Assembly (NCBI GenBank): GCA_027459485.1 | Contig: DAIDIG010000003.1 | Span: 124,001-188,000, forward strand | Length of the DNA stretch: 64,000 nucleotides | DNA from: Bdellovibrionales bacterium | Lineage (GTDB): Bacteria > Bdellovibrionota > Bdellovibrionia > Bdellovibrionales > UBA1609 | Direction: 5' to 3' | Notes under the pieces: generated by a model | Database searches by the model: none | The model's input: only the letters and a program-made list of their open reading frames with translations | What the model was told of the DNA's origin: nothing | Program-made: the position numbers and the translations under genes | Shown: piece after piece, positions 49,009-59,125 of the stretch | Layout: each line of letters opens with the position of its first letter | Position numbering within the stretch: position 1 is the stretch's first letter

Positions 49009-49758
49009 ATGATGGATTTAAACGGCAAAAACATTTTAGTGACAGGCGGCAGCCGCGGCATTGGAGCGGGCATCGTGCGCACATTGGCGGCCGCCGGCGC
49101 GCGAGTTGCTTTTACATACACAACCCAATCCAATGCGGCCCAAGTACTTCTCGCGGACTTACCGAAACCCACCCAAGCTGAGCATTTTATTTTAAGCATG
49201 GACATCAGTCGCGAAGATTCGATTGAAAGTGGATTTGCTACAGCGCTTGAAAAATTCGGCCACCTCGATGGCCTCGTGAACAATGCCGGAGTCACTCGTG
49301 ACCAGCTACTTCTTCGTATGAAAGCCGAAGATTTCGATCACGTGCTGCAAACCAACTTGCGCGGCACCTTTCTTTGTACAAAACTTGCCGTTAAGGCAAT
49401 GCTCAAAGCCAAAAAAGGCTCGATAGTAAATATCACGAGCGTCATAGGTCACAGCGGCAACACTGGGCAATCGAACTACGCGGCGAGTAAAGCGGCCGTG
49501 GAGGCATTTTCGAAGTCGATCGCGCAAGAAGTCGGATCTCGTTCAATTCGCGTCAACTGCGTGGCGCCTGGGTTTATTTGCACAGATATGACTGAAAAAC
49601 TACCCGACGCGCAAAAATCAGCCATAATGGCGAAAATCCCTTTGCAAAAATTCGGTAGTGTTGCGGATGTAGCCAATTGTGTGGCCTTTTTGCTGGCCGA
49701 CGATTCGGGTTACGTCACGGGCCAAACTCTGCACGTCAATGGCGGGATGTATATGTGA
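49009..49758 (+). CDS. fabG: 3-oxoacyl-ACP reductase
   Basis: 249 aa short-chain dehydrogenase. Cofactor loop [14 protein letters not shown], catalytic Ser in [11 protein letters not shown], and Tyr-x3-Lys in [16 protein letters not shown] are all in place. FabG reduces 3-oxoacyl-ACP with NADPH in the elongation cycle. The start is an ATG immediately after the fabD stop (a second ATG follows, so either codon may be used). The next gene, acpP, is preceded by a promoter of its own and follows after a 112-bp spacer. Confidence 0.97.
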   Translation: MMDLNGKNILVTGGSRGIGAGIVRTLAAAGARVAFTYTTQSNAAQVLLADLPKPTQAEHFILSMDISREDSIESGFATALEKFGHLDGLVNNAGVTRDQLLLRMKAEDFDHVLQTNLRGTFLCTKLAVKAMLKAKKGSIVNITSVIGHSGNTGQSNYAASKAAVEAFSKSIAQEVGSRSIRVNCVAPGFICTDMTEKLPDAQKSAIMAKIPLQKFGSVADVANCVAFLLADDSGYVTGQTLHVNGGMYM

Positions 49759-49819
49759 AAGTACGGCACAGACGGGCGCGGCACCAGTTGATCTTTTGGC
49801 TCGGGCTGCTACGCTTGGC

Positions 49820-49848
49820 TTGCTAAAACGATTTGTTAAAACTTTAAT
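49820..49848 (+). promoter_or_regulatory. Putative acpP promoter
   Basis: TTGCTA (49820-49825) and TTTAAT (49843-49848) are 17 bp apart in the fabG-acpP spacer, and a strong ribosome site AAAAAGGAGAAC follows before the ATG at 49871. An extra promoter would fit the high demand for carrier protein. Confidence 0.5.
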
Positions 49849-49870
49849 CGAATTAAAAAAGGAGAACTTT

Positions 49871-50107
49871 ATGTCAATCGAACCGCGCATTAAAAAAATC
49901 ATTGAAGAACAACTCGGTGTCGAAGGTGATCGTATAAAACCTGAGGCCTCATTTATCGATGATTTAGGAGCGGACAGCCTCGATATCGTTGAACTTGTCA
50001 TGGCTATGGAAGAAGAGTTTGATATTGAAATTCCTGATGAAGATGCTGAAAAGCTTCGCACCGTTTCGGATGTGACGAAGTACCTGCAAAGCAAAGGAAA
50101 AGCGTAA
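49871..50107 (+). CDS. acpP: Acyl carrier protein
   Basis: 78 aa, acidic. The phosphopantetheine attachment site is in [29 protein letters not shown], the classical Asp-Ser-Leu motif. The ATG at 49871 is supported by AAAAAGGAGAACTTT; an in-frame upstream extension overlaps fabG and is a shadow. AcpP carries the growing acyl chain and is used by fabD, fabH, fabF and fabG products encoded around it. Confidence 0.99.
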   Translation: MSIEPRIKKIIEEQLGVEGDRIKPEASFIDDLGADSLDIVELVMAMEEEFDIEIPDEDAEKLRTVSDVTKYLQSKGKA

Positions 50108-50108
50108 A

Positions 50109-51362
50109 ATGTCAGCGGTCACCGGGCGCCGGCGCGTCGTCGTCACGGGCCTAGGTGCCGTGACACCTCTCGGCCTTTCGGCAAACGAAACGTTCGAAAA
50201 TGCAATAAAGGGCGTGTCGGGTATTGGGCCCATCACGCTTTTTGACGCCGCTCAATTTGATGTCCGTTTCGCGGGTGAAGTGAAAAACTTCAACCCCGAC
50301 GTTTTCATCAATAAAAAAGAGCAACGGCGTATGGATCGCTTTCTGCATTTTTCAGCCGCCGCCGCTCATATGGCTATTCGCGACTCAGGCCTCGAGTGGA
50401 CGGATGAATTGCGCGACCGAACCGGCGTATTTGTCGGCTGCGGCATCGGCGGATTGCCGGGTATCGAAGAGACTCATACCACTTTGATGGAGCGCGGACC
50501 GGGTCGCATCTCGCCTTTTTTCATCCCGCAAGTGATCGTCAATTTAGCTTCGGGCAACATCAGCATTCAGTACGGTTTTCGCGGCCCGAATTTCGCGATT
50601 GTCTCGGCTTGCGCGACGGGTTGCCACTCAATAGGCGAAGCTTATCATTACATCCAAAGCGGGCGCTGCGACGTGATGATTGCCGGAGGCACAGAAGCAG
50701 CTGTTTGCCCGCTCGGTATCGGCGGTTTTGCCGCCATGAAAGCGCTTTCAACACGCAATGACGCTCCAGAAAAGGCCTCACGCCCGTGGGACAAAGACCG
50801 CGACGGTTTTGTTCTCGGCGAAGGTGCGAGCGTTTTGGTACTCGAAGAATACGAAGCCGCCAAAGCGCGCGGGGCACGCATTTACGCCGAACTCAGTGGG
50901 TATGGTGTCTCGAGTGACGCGTATCATATGACAAATCCAGCTCCCGGCGGGGCCGGTGCCGCTCGTGCCATGAAACTGGCGATGCGCGACGCCCACGTGA
51001 ATCCGCAGGACGTGGACTATATCAATGCCCACGGCACAAGCACACCCGCGGGCGATGTGGCCGAAAGCGAAGCCATCAAAACAGCACTCGGAGCTGATGT
51101 CGCGAGAAAATGTTGGGTTTCAAGCACAAAAAGCATGACCGGCCACGCGCTCGGTGCTGCTGGCGCCATTGAGAGCGTCATCTCAATTCTCGCGCTATAT
51201 TCGGGCTCTGTACCGCCGACGATTAACTTAGATTCACCTAGCGCCGACTGCGACCTTGATTACGTACCGCATACGGCGCGCGAAAAGAAATTGCGCCACG
51301 TGCTTAACAACAGTTTCGGATTTGGTGGAACGAACGCATGTCTTCTCTTTTCAAAAATTTAG
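50109..51362 (+). CDS. fabF: 3-oxoacyl-ACP synthase II
   Basis: 417 aa. Motifs: [15 protein letters not shown] at the N terminus, nucleophile in [16 protein letters not shown], and the two active-site His in [12 protein letters not shown] and [14 protein letters not shown]. FabF carries out chain elongation. It starts one base after the acpP stop. Its last 25 bp overlap rpiB in another frame, as seen in other Bdellovibrio-like and deltaproteobacterial genomes where rpiB and glyA follow. Confidence 0.98.
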   Translation: MSAVTGRRRVVVTGLGAVTPLGLSANETFENAIKGVSGIGPITLFDAAQFDVRFAGEVKNFNPDVFINKKEQRRMDRFLHFSAAAAHMAIRDSGLEWTDELRDRTGVFVGCGIGGLPGIEETHTTLMERGPGRISPFFIPQVIVNLASGNISIQYGFRGPNFAIVSACATGCHSIGEAYHYIQSGRCDVMIAGGTEAAVCPLGIGGFAAMKALSTRNDAPEKASRPWDKDRDGFVLGEGASVLVLEEYEAAKARGARIYAELSGYGVSSDAYHMTNPAPGGAGAARAMKLAMRDAHVNPQDVDYINAHGTSTPAGDVAESEAIKTALGADVARKCWVSSTKSMTGHALGAAGAIESVISILALYSGSVPPTINLDSPSADCDLDYVPHTAREKKLRHVLNNSFGFGGTNACLLFSKI

Positions 51363-51799
51363 CGGCTTCGGGGCTCGCTCCGAGCAAGATCTATATTGGC
51401 GCGGACCACGCGGGTTTCGCGCTCAAAGATGAACTGATTCGCGCCGAACCGGATTTGCCGTGGCGCGATTTCGGCACGAACAGCGATGCGTCGGTCGATT
51501 ATCCCGATTTTGCCAACCGCGTAGCCGAATCGATGAAAAATGATCCGAAATCTATCGGCGTTCTTCTCTGCGGCTCCGGGCAAGGTATGGCGATGAGAGC
51601 GAATCGTTTTCCGTTTCTGCGCGCGGCGCTATGCTGGTCGAGAGAGATCGCCCATCTCTCACGCGCGCACAATAATGCAAACGTTCTTTGTTTACCAAGC
51701 CGCTTCGTCGATACAAAAGCGGCCCTCGAGATTTTGATTGAATTTCTGAACACTCCCTTTGAAGGAGGGCGCCATGAACGACGTGTTAACAAACTCTGA
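51338..51799 (+). CDS. rpiB: Ribose-5-phosphate isomerase B
   Basis: 153 aa. Signatures: [16 protein letters not shown], the Cys in [16 protein letters not shown], and [15 protein letters not shown]. RpiB interconverts ribose 5-phosphate and ribulose 5-phosphate. The first 25 bp overlap fabF; its last 26 bp overlap the glyA gene. The N-terminal extension of about 15 residues before the usual start of the RpiB fold could be trimmed if a later start is used, but none has a ribosome site. Confidence 0.96.
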   Translation: MSSLFKNLAASGLAPSKIYIGADHAGFALKDELIRAEPDLPWRDFGTNSDASVDYPDFANRVAESMKNDPKSIGVLLCGSGQGMAMRANRFPFLRAALCWSREIAHLSRAHNNANVLCLPSRFVDTKAALEILIEFLNTPFEGGRHERRVNKL

Positions 51800-53015
51800 C
51801 CCTGAAGTCGCGAACGTGATTCGCGCCGAACTCGAGCGTCAAGAATACGGCCTCGAGATGATCGCCTCTGAAAACTATGTATCAAAAGCCGTTCTTGAAG
51901 CTCAAGGCTCGGTGTTGACGAATAAATATGCCGAAGGTTACCCGGGCAAACGCTACTACGGCGGCTGTCAATTCGTGGACCAAGCCGAACAAATCGCAAT
52001 CGATCGGGCGAAAAGACTGTTTGAGTGCGAGCATGTGAACGTACAGCCGCATTCCGGCTCACAAGCGAACATGGCGGTTTATTTGGCTGCGCTCAAACCC
52101 GGAGATACCGTCATGGGGATGAGCCTTTCGCATGGCGGGCACCTCACTCACGGTTCGCCAGTGAACTTCAGCGGTCTTTTATTTCGGGTGGTATCTTACG
52201 CGCTCGACCCTGAGACACACCGGTTGAATTACGATGCGATCGCCGCTCTTGCCAAAAAAGAGAGACCAAAAATGATCATCGCCGGGTATAGCGCCTATCC
52301 GCGCATTCTTGATTTTAAAATATTTCGTGAAATCGCCGATAGCGTCGACGCACTTCTTATGACCGATATGGCTCACTTTGCCGGACTGGTAGCAGGCGGC
52401 GTGCACCCGAGCCCGATCCCGTTCAGTGATTTCGTGACAACCACAACGCACAAGACACTGCGTGGCCCACGCGGTGGCATGATCCTGAGTACGAGTGCAC
52501 GATCAAAAGACGTGAATTCTAAAATTTTCCCCGGCATTCAGGGCGGGCCGCTCGAGCATGTGATCGCCGCCAAAGCTGTAGCGTTCGGCGAAGCACTACA
52601 TCCGTCTTTTCAAACTTACAGTGCTCAAATCGTGAAGAATGCAAAAGCGCTTGCCGCTGTTTTGATGGAGCGCGGTTTTGATCTCGTCACGGGTGGCACC
52701 GACAATCATCTGATGTTGATGGATCTCACCTCACGCGGTGAATTGACCGGAAAGGACGCCGAACGCGCGCTCGACGAAGCCTCGATCACGGTCAATAAAA
52801 ACACCGTGCCGAACGAAACGCGGTCGCCGTTTGTAACATCAGGCCTTCGGATCGGTACACCAGCGCTCACGACTCGAGGCATGGCCGAAAAGGAACTGCA
52901 ATTGATCGGCGGTTGGATTTGTGACGTCCTCGAAAACCCGACAAACGATAATGTGAAGAAAAAAGTTCGTGGTCAGGTTCGCGAATTATGCGAAAAATTC
53001 CCGATTTATCGATAG
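51774..53015 (+). CDS. glyA: Serine hydroxymethyltransferase
   Basis: 413 aa, set to the ATG at 51774 because GAAGGAGGGCGCC lies upstream; the upstream in-frame TTG is not used. PLP-Lys context: [16 protein letters not shown], with the typical preceding [14 protein letters not shown]-terminal [16 protein letters not shown] and the GxxGxRYYGG segment complete the family. The enzyme interconverts Ser and Gly with tetrahydrofolate. It overlaps rpiB by 26 bp and leads into the M23 peptidase gene 20 bp downstream. Confidence 0.97.
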   Translation: MNDVLTNSDPEVANVIRAELERQEYGLEMIASENYVSKAVLEAQGSVLTNKYAEGYPGKRYYGGCQFVDQAEQIAIDRAKRLFECEHVNVQPHSGSQANMAVYLAALKPGDTVMGMSLSHGGHLTHGSPVNFSGLLFRVVSYALDPETHRLNYDAIAALAKKERPKMIIAGYSAYPRILDFKIFREIADSVDALLMTDMAHFAGLVAGGVHPSPIPFSDFVTTTTHKTLRGPRGGMILSTSARSKDVNSKIFPGIQGGPLEHVIAAKAVAFGEALHPSFQTYSAQIVKNAKALAAVLMERGFDLVTGGTDNHLMLMDLTSRGELTGKDAERALDEASITVNKNTVPNETRSPFVTSGLRIGTPALTTRGMAEKELQLIGGWICDVLENPTNDNVKKKVRGQVRELCEKFPIYR

Positions 53016-53035
53016 TCCCGCCGGGGCACACTTCA

Positions 53036-53683
53036 ATGAAAATGAGAGCGCCGCGGTGGATACTTCCCATTCTATATATAGCCCTCGCCGGTTGCGCGCA
53101 CAGTTCGCATAAAGCGATGGGGCCGTCCATCGCCTCACCGATGGTGCGAACGGACGTCCAAAAACTGTTAACGCAGGCAAAAATTCCCAAAGAGGCAACC
53201 GCTCCTGCGCCAGTGCTTTACCACCATTCGTTTGAAATTGTGTTGCCTGTGCGGCGTTTGAAAATCAATCAACGCTTTTACGATTCACGTTGGCGCATTC
53301 ATTTGGGAGTCGACCTCGGCGGCCACTGGGGCGATCCGATCTATGCCGCTACTCCGGGTACCGTTGTTTATGCGGGCTCCGGATTTCACGGCTTCGGCAA
53401 AATGATCATCATTGCCTATAGCCATAAATGGGCGACGCTCTACGCGCATCTGAGCCGATTTCGCGTTCGGACAGGTCGCCACGTGCGTGCCGGTCAGAGA
53501 ATCGGCGATATGGGCCGAACAGGGCACGCGACCGGCGTTCATTTGCATTTTGAGTTATTGCTGAACAAATTGCCGATCAATCCCCTGCCATATTTAGAGC
53601 AAGCGGCCAATCGCCCAAGACCGCGCGCTCCGCATCGTCGAGGGCACTCGCGACGTCATCGCGATCTCGCGGCACACGATTAG
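53036..53683 (+). CDS. M23 (LytM) endopeptidase-type lipoprotein
   Basis: 215 aa. The start ATG at 53036 begins MKMRAPRWILPILYIALAG with a lipobox L-A-G-C (Cys20); an alternative earlier start overlaps glyA. The M23 zinc site is complete: HLGVDLGGHWGDPIYAA gives His-x3-Asp, and GVHLHFELLLN supplies His-x-His. The fold hydrolyses peptidoglycan cross-bridges, so it should act on the cell wall from the outer or inner membrane side. The C-terminal tail is very basic (RPRPRAPHRRGHSRRHRD), which could bind acidic envelope polymers. Convergent 4-bp overlap with the beta-barrel gene. Confidence 0.9.
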   Translation: MKMRAPRWILPILYIALAGCAHSSHKAMGPSIASPMVRTDVQKLLTQAKIPKEATAPAPVLYHHSFEIVLPVRRLKINQRFYDSRWRIHLGVDLGGHWGDPIYAATPGTVVYAGSGFHGFGKMIIIAYSHKWATLYAHLSRFRVRTGRHVRAGQRIGDMGRTGHATGVHLHFELLLNKLPINPLPYLEQAANRPRPRAPHRRGHSRRHRDLAAHD

Positions 53684-55317
53684 AACGCGAAGAAAATTCC
53701 GGTGTCGACGACGTCTTCGTTGTAATTGATGAACGACCAATCGACGTTCGAAAGATTTCGCGTGTGCATAAAAGTAGCGACCCAACCGACTGTTTTTGTG
53801 ATGTTGGCATCGGCTTCGAGGCCGGCGACAACCAAACTGTCCTGACGGTATACGCCTGGCGCAAGCATGTAATTGAAGTTCGCGTAATTCGTCTGGGTAA
53901 ACATCACCGAAGGCTTCACATAAAAATTCGCATCTTTATTAAGCATGATTTTTCCGTTCAAGCCACCGCCGTAATACGTGTTGGTATTGCCGCCGTAGAC
54001 AGTGTCGTTCGCCTGGCCGACTTGCAACGTCGGGGTCAGTGTCGTATCGCCGAATTTCAAGTTCGTATTGAAATCGAGCTCGGATGTGACCATTTCAAAC
54101 AATGAAGATGAAAGACCGCTGGTTGTCGGGGTACCAATCGGAGCGCCATCCGGGCCGTAAGCCAGACGCTCGGTATATTTTTGATCGGTAATAGAGGGGT
54201 CGAGCGCAAATTGAACCCACGGTGCGGCTTGAAACGCCACTTCGCCGTACGCTTCATACTGGTTGAAGCTTGGGCGAAAACGATCCGGATTCAAAACGTT
54301 CACCGACCAGTCGGTGTAGAGTTCTGAAGACTCAGAGTGTTCCGCATTTGCGCCTGTTGTAGCCGTAAAGCCGTCGCCCAATTTATAATCTAACTTCTGG
54401 TCAAGTTTCGCGAGTGTGTACCGAAGTGGCATACCGCCGTCGAGGCCCGCGATTTCCGGACCATTAATATAATCAGGCCAAGCCTCGTCATGATACTCGG
54501 AAAAAAACGTGCTCGTCGATTTAATCGATTGGGTTAAGTCGGTCTTATAGGCCACTGTGCCCTGCGCGTCTTCTTTTTTATTATCTGTCGAAATCTGCTG
54601 GTTCTCATAATCGAGCATCATCGCTTGAACATTGCCACTCCAATGTTCGCCTTGAAAACCAAGGCTTGGGTCAATTTCATAATACTCATCTTGTACGCCC
54701 GATCGGTTCGGATCCAAGTTACTGTCATGACCGACTAAGAAGTCAACGCGGCCGTTGTATTTTGGCGGCTTTTCTTGCACTTCATCCGGAATTTTCGTCT
54801 CAAGATTCGTCATCGGCGAGATCATATTGTCGCTATCTAGCCCGTTCAATTCACCCACGTCGGCAACGTTTTGATCGGACATCTGATTGGCCGGCTGATT
54901 TTCAGCAACGAGCTTCAGGTGTCGCACCGGTTGTACGTTTCGACGGTACGGATAAAACACACTTGGTGGATTCACGCGGGCGTAGCGCTTACGAATGATT
55001 CGCGATGACTTACGCTTCGATACGGCGCCTCGACGACGAAGCTGCCGGCGGTGATTCCAGCGGCGGTTGTGGCCACGATAATAATGGGCGCGCCGGTGAA
55101 GGCTTTTTCGACGAACTTTTTTCTTTTTAATGAAGCGCGAATCTGCTTTAACCGGCGCTCGACGGCGGGCCTGAGTTTGTACTGTCGTCGGTGCCCCATA
55201 CTGATCGTAAAGGGATGTGTCTGTTCCAACCGATTGAGCAACCGCCTGAAACGCGATTGTCCAGCACAGTAGTGCCGCGCCTAGTAACATAAACATATAT
55301 TTTAGCCGTAAGTTCAT
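53680..55317 (-). CDS. Outer-membrane beta-barrel protein with very basic N-terminal segment
   Basis: 545 aa, signal peptide ending in AVA-QSV. Residues about 45-130 are an Arg/Lys-rich stretch (for example RRRAPVKADSRFIKKKKVRRKS and the later RRWNHRRQLRRRG and SKRKSSRIIRKRY), not typical for a barrel plug. From about 180 on, alternating strands form a predicted 14-16-strand barrel (YNGRVDFLVGHDSNLDPN, WSGNVQAMMLDYENQ, YVKPSVMFTQTNY, TVGWVATFMHTRNL) ending in VDTGIFFAF with terminal Phe. The basic region may bind LPS, peptidoglycan or nucleic acid; no homologue is recognised. Start ATG at 55317 follows GAGTTAAGAA. Confidence 0.75.
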   Translation of the reverse strand: MNLRLKYMFMLLGAALLCWTIAFQAVAQSVGTDTSLYDQYGAPTTVQTQARRRAPVKADSRFIKKKKVRRKSLHRRAHYYRGHNRRWNHRRQLRRRGAVSKRKSSRIIRKRYARVNPPSVFYPYRRNVQPVRHLKLVAENQPANQMSDQNVADVGELNGLDSDNMISPMTNLETKIPDEVQEKPPKYNGRVDFLVGHDSNLDPNRSGVQDEYYEIDPSLGFQGEHWSGNVQAMMLDYENQQISTDNKKEDAQGTVAYKTDLTQSIKSTSTFFSEYHDEAWPDYINGPEIAGLDGGMPLRYTLAKLDQKLDYKLGDGFTATTGANAEHSESSELYTDWSVNVLNPDRFRPSFNQYEAYGEVAFQAAPWVQFALDPSITDQKYTERLAYGPDGAPIGTPTTSGLSSSLFEMVTSELDFNTNLKFGDTTLTPTLQVGQANDTVYGGNTNTYYGGGLNGKIMLNKDANFYVKPSVMFTQTNYANFNYMLAPGVYRQDSLVVAGLEADANITKTVGWVATFMHTRNLSNVDWSFINYNEDVVDTGIFFAF

Positions 55318-55429
55318 TTCTTAACTCCGCGTAATGATGCGATGCATAAATTACCATGTAAATTATAGAATTCAAAACAAATTCATCTAGATGCCGATTT
55401 TTGTCATCTTGTAATAAAGACGCAGAATT

Positions 55430-55448
55430 CATGCCAACATTTGGCATG
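55430..55448. promoter_or_regulatory. Perfect 8-3-8 palindrome upstream of the 55471 gene
   Basis: CATGCCAA (55430-55437) and TTGGCATG (55441-55448) with 3-nt centre CAT. It lies in the divergent space between the beta-barrel gene and the gene at 55471, 23 nt before that start codon, where a repressor would block transcription. Confidence 0.55.
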
Positions 55449-55470
55449 TCTAATGCATTTTATGGGTGCT

Positions 55471-56364
55471 ATGCGATTTGTGATTGCCCTCTTATTAAGC
55501 TGTTCAATCGTAACGTCGGTCGCTTTCCCCGCCTTCGGGATCGAACAAGAGCCTAGCAGAACCTGCGTTCAGCTCCTTAATCTAACGCCGTCGATCTTGT
55601 CGCTGCCACCAAAGGCACAAGTTTTCATGATTGGTGTTCTAGCTGAAAGTGAATCAGGCGAGCACTACCTCGGTTTATCGGACTATTACTGGGGCAGCCA
55701 TGAGGAAATTTACCGCGCAATGAGCGAAAAGTATCCACTTAAGCGGATTTTATGGGGCGGCGAGCTTCTCATCGAAAACAATCAAAACGAAATTTCAAAT
55801 GGAGTTGTTGTTTTATCTATAAATACCTCAGGTTATGTAACCAAACGAATTTCGCAAGGGCATCGCGACGTCAACGACCCTGAATTATTAAAAACCGCAT
55901 TGATGAATCATGAACCCAAATTGTCCGCTTCAGCTTCGCAATTTTTTCGGTTTGAACGAAGTGACGCGTACCTCGATCCGCTCTTTCGCGACATCCATAA
56001 GCGACTAGGACCCGATGCTCCGGCCGGCGCCGTCCGCCACCAGTTTCGAGATATCTTGAACTCAATATATCTACTGTACCGTCGAAACACGCTTCCCGGC
56101 ATTTCGCCGGACCTACAGGCTTTGAGTCGCATGTCATCGCGAAAAATGAATGACATCTTGACGTTCATGGAGTCCGAAGCACGTTATTCTGTGCTCTCCC
56201 AATTGGATCATATTCGATTTCCAAACCGCAGCGAAAATATTCAAGAATTGCGCGAAACAGAAACGCGTGATGAAGACTTTTTTAAGAAAATCAATGAACA
56301 TATCGCGAACGTCGGGCCGCGATTGAATCCGACGAAAATCGATGTCGAAATAATCAAATTGTAA
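55471..56364 (+). CDS. Secreted protein of unknown function
   Basis: About 297 aa from the ATG at 55471. Earlier ATG codons at 55453 and 55462 and a TTG at 55441 are in frame; the TTG lies inside the palindrome. The signal peptide is RFVIALLLSCSIVTSVAFPAFG. The mature part opens with a strand-rich segment (VFMIGVLAESESGEHYLGLSDYYWGSHEEIY, then VVVLSINTSGYVTKRIS) and continues with helices carrying many charged residues (HEPKLSASASQFFRFERSDAYLD, MSSRKMNDILTFMESEARYSVL). No metal-binding or nucleophile motif was found. It stands alone between the barrel gene and icd (convergent). Confidence 0.7.
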   Translation: MRFVIALLLSCSIVTSVAFPAFGIEQEPSRTCVQLLNLTPSILSLPPKAQVFMIGVLAESESGEHYLGLSDYYWGSHEEIYRAMSEKYPLKRILWGGELLIENNQNEISNGVVVLSINTSGYVTKRISQGHRDVNDPELLKTALMNHEPKLSASASQFFRFERSDAYLDPLFRDIHKRLGPDAPAGAVRHQFRDILNSIYLLYRRNTLPGISPDLQALSRMSSRKMNDILTFMESEARYSVLSQLDHIRFPNRSENIQELRETETRDEDFFKKINEHIANVGPRLNPTKIDVEIIKL

Positions 56365-56373
56365 AAGGTTCGC

Positions 56374-57696
56374 CTACATCTTTTCAGCGACAGCTCGACC
56401 GAATTCCGAACATTTCAGTTCTTTGACGCCCGACACACCTTCTATTTTCATGAGACGCGCAAAATCGTACGTCACAGTTCGTGATTCGATGGCACTGATC
56501 ATTCCCTTAATTATGAGGTTGGCAGCCTCGTGCCAACCCAAATGACGCAGCATCATTTCTCCCGAAAGAATCACCGAACCTGGGTTCACCTTATCAAGCC
56601 CGGCGTATTTCGGGGCCGTCCCGTGTGTCGCCTCAAATATGGCATGACCCGTCTTATAATTTATGTTGCCGCCCGGAGCGATACCGATGCCGCCGACTTG
56701 CGCAGCAAGTGCGTCTGATAAATAGTCACCATTTAAGTTGAGAGTCGCAATCACACTGAAGTCACGCGGACGCGTGAGCACCTGTTGAAGTGCAATATCG
56801 GCGATCGCATCTTTTATAATCACTTTGCCTGATTTTTGGGCGGCTTCCATTTCTTTATTGGCCGCTTCTTCGCCGCTTACGGCTTTGGTTTTTTCCCAAG
56901 TCTCCCATGTGTAGACTTTGCCATTGAACTCGCGTTCCGCTAACTGATAACCCCAATTGCGAAATCCGCCTTCGGTGAACTTCATAATGTTGCCCTTGTG
57001 AACGAGCGTGACCGAGGGTAGTTTGTGCCGAACCGCATATTCGATGGCTGAACGGATCAACCTCTCGCTGCCGTCTTGCGAAACGGGTTTGATGCCGATT
57101 GCCGTCGAATCCGGAAAGCGAATTTTTTCGTAAGATTTCGGAAAGGTCGCCTTCAAAAACGCGAGAACTTTTTTAACTTCGTCAGTGCCCTTTTCAAACT
57201 CGATGCCGGCATAAATATCTTCGGTGTTTTCGCGAAAGATCACCATGTCGACGTCTTGCGGGTGCCGAACCGGCGACGGCACTCCCGAAAAATATTTCAC
57301 CGGACGCAAACAAACATAGAGGTCGAGCATCTGGCGAATCGCCACATTGAGCGAACGCATGCCTTTTCCGATGGGAGTGGTGAGCGGTCCTTTGATCGAC
57401 ACGAGATAATGTCGAAAGGCCGTGAGCGTGTCTTCGGGGAGCCAATCATTCTGCGTCTTAAAAGATTTCTCTCCGGCAAAAACCTCGAACCATTCAATCT
57501 GCCGCTCACCTTTGTATGCCCTTTTCACAGCCGTATCGAACACGTGTTGAGCCGCGCGCCAAATATCTGGACCAGTACCATCCCCTTCAATGTACGGAAT
57601 GATCGGGCGACTCGGCACATTTAGACCGTTCGGCCCCATTGTGATGGCTTCGCCGTTTTTTGGAGGTGTCAGTTTTTGAAATTTGGGTGTGCTCAT
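56374..57696 (-). CDS. icd: Isocitrate dehydrogenase (NADP-type)
   Basis: 440 aa. Features: [18 protein letters not shown], the phosphorylatable-type Ser in [49 protein letters not shown], the acidic metal site in [20 protein letters not shown], and the NADP-type segment [21 protein letters not shown]. The enzyme makes 2-oxoglutarate from isocitrate in the TCA cycle. It is somewhat longer than E. coli Icd (416 aa) through an N-terminal extension ([16 protein letters not shown]). It converges on the unknown secreted gene, with 9 bp between the stops. Confidence 0.96.
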   Translation of the reverse strand: MSTPKFQKLTPPKNGEAITMGPNGLNVPSRPIIPYIEGDGTGPDIWRAAQHVFDTAVKRAYKGERQIEWFEVFAGEKSFKTQNDWLPEDTLTAFRHYLVSIKGPLTTPIGKGMRSLNVAIRQMLDLYVCLRPVKYFSGVPSPVRHPQDVDMVIFRENTEDIYAGIEFEKGTDEVKKVLAFLKATFPKSYEKIRFPDSTAIGIKPVSQDGSERLIRSAIEYAVRHKLPSVTLVHKGNIMKFTEGGFRNWGYQLAEREFNGKVYTWETWEKTKAVSGEEAANKEMEAAQKSGKVIIKDAIADIALQQVLTRPRDFSVIATLNLNGDYLSDALAAQVGGIGIAPGGNINYKTGHAIFEATHGTAPKYAGLDKVNPGSVILSGEMMLRHLGWHEAANLIIKGMISAIESRTVTYDFARLMKIEGVSGVKELKCSEFGRAVAEKM

Positions 57697-57986
57697 AAGG
57701 TGTCCTTTGCCAGGTGAAACTGCTGCACCAAAGCCTTTAATTTCCTAACTTTGGTAACCTAGTGAAATTCTAAAACTACCTCCGCTACAATAGCACGACT
57801 TTTCGCGCAAAATCATTGAAAATACCAAAAAGGCTTTCGGCTCGCGAAATCGCGCCGCAGTTGGACTGCTCAAATTCAAAGGCGCTCCGCATCCTTAAAC
57901 GAAATTCCGTAATCCCGCACCGGAAAAAGATGCCAATAGTCCGTTGTCCAGAAAAATGGTGCCGATCTTTACCGTGACGTAAGCGC

Positions 57987-58970
57987 TTATGCCGCTTCGA
58001 CCAATTTATGACTATAGTGCGGCCGAACTCGATCGCGAAGAATCGCATAAAGCGCTTCGGTCGATTCGCCCGATGTGTCAAGCCAGTTATCGATATTTTC
58101 GGCCTTTAAAAATACCGGGCAGCGTTCGTGTCCCGTTTCGGCGATTTCCTTCGGCGGATCATCCGTGATAATGGCGCATGAATAAAGGTCCGGCTTGCCC
58201 TTTTGCTTATTGATGTCCCAAAGCGTAGGGACAATCATGTATTCAGTTTCGTCGGGTTCAAATGCCACAATTACACTTTTTCGATTACGTAGTTCGGGCG
58301 CGAGTGAAAACTTGTTTAAATACTTTTCGGTTGGCACATGTTCATAAAATTTCGATACAATCACAATACCATGGCGCTTGCCGAAGACGGGGCTCCAAAA
58401 CGGATTCGTCAGATTGTCGAGGCGCGCGTTGTAGCATCCGCTGAACTTGCGATCAAAACTTTCTGGCTTCCCGCTCGGGCGCATGTGGTACCGAAACGGC
58501 GCCACAACTTTTTCGTCGCTCTCATTCAGCGCAATCATCGACAGATATGTAAACGGAAAGACGCTTCTCTCGTCTTCTGAAACAAAGTCGGATGTTCCGA
58601 GTTTTTTAAGTTTGAACTTGATTTGGCTTATTTTGTTTGTTGCAATTCTAGATTCTTCTAGCGCCTTTTTTGTTTCCTTTTCGCTAAGAGCATATTCGGC
58701 CGATGTCAGGCGCGCCTGCTGCTTGAAAAGCTCCTCTTCAAAACTTTTGGTTTGATCTTTTCGCCATTTAAGTATCATCTCCGCAATGTGCCTTTCTTGC
58801 GCGGTTCTCGGATCATCAAGAAATGGATTCTCCATTGCTTTATTGATCGAAATCTTATCGCCCCCAGCCCGGCGCGTGAATAGCTCGTCGTACAAGTCAA
58901 GCTGCACGCGAACGCCGAATTTCATTCCAATCTCTTTCGCATCTTGCTTAATCATTGCGGAGTAACACAT
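57987..58970 (-). CDS. SRAP-family (YedK/HMCES-like) protein with coiled-coil insertion
   Basis: 327 aa. The first residue after Met is Cys2, the catalytic Cys that forms a thiazolidine with abasic sites in this family, but the usual Cys-Gly-Arg reads Cys-Tyr-Ser. The family core appears as PFRYHMRPSG, CYNARLDNLTNPFWSPVFGKRHGIVIVSKFYEHV (Asn, Arg and Glu retained; Trp of Phe-Tyr-Glu-Trp replaced by His), and ETGHERCPVFL (His retained, RMP changed to RCP). Residues about 65-140 are an inserted charged coiled coil (KWRKDQTKSFEEELFKQQAR and following). SRAP proteins protect abasic sites in single-stranded DNA. The insertion makes it about 100 residues longer than YedK. Confidence 0.8.
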   Translation of the reverse strand: MCYSAMIKQDAKEIGMKFGVRVQLDLYDELFTRRAGGDKISINKAMENPFLDDPRTAQERHIAEMILKWRKDQTKSFEEELFKQQARLTSAEYALSEKETKKALEESRIATNKISQIKFKLKKLGTSDFVSEDERSVFPFTYLSMIALNESDEKVVAPFRYHMRPSGKPESFDRKFSGCYNARLDNLTNPFWSPVFGKRHGIVIVSKFYEHVPTEKYLNKFSLAPELRNRKSVIVAFEPDETEYMIVPTLWDINKQKGKPDLYSCAIITDDPPKEIAETGHERCPVFLKAENIDNWLDTSGESTEALYAILRDRVRPHYSHKLVEAA

Positions 58971-59125
58971 TGGCAGTATATTAATTCATTTCAGCCAAAG
59001 ATTGAAGAGCGACTACAAATGAAAATATATCGCAATTGCCATTAGAAAATAGCCGTGGGCTCAAAGAGGCAAGGTCATGACCGCAGCACGTACCTAAGGC
59101 GTAATTGACAGGCGAATTCGCACTC

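Noticed and set aside
57697-57986. Intergenic space between icd and the SRAP gene; weak long-loop inverted repeat TTTCGCG/CGCGAAA (57801-57807 / 57843-57849)
   Set aside because: The arms are only 7 bp with a 35-nt loop and no T-run; chance is likely. No gene seen.
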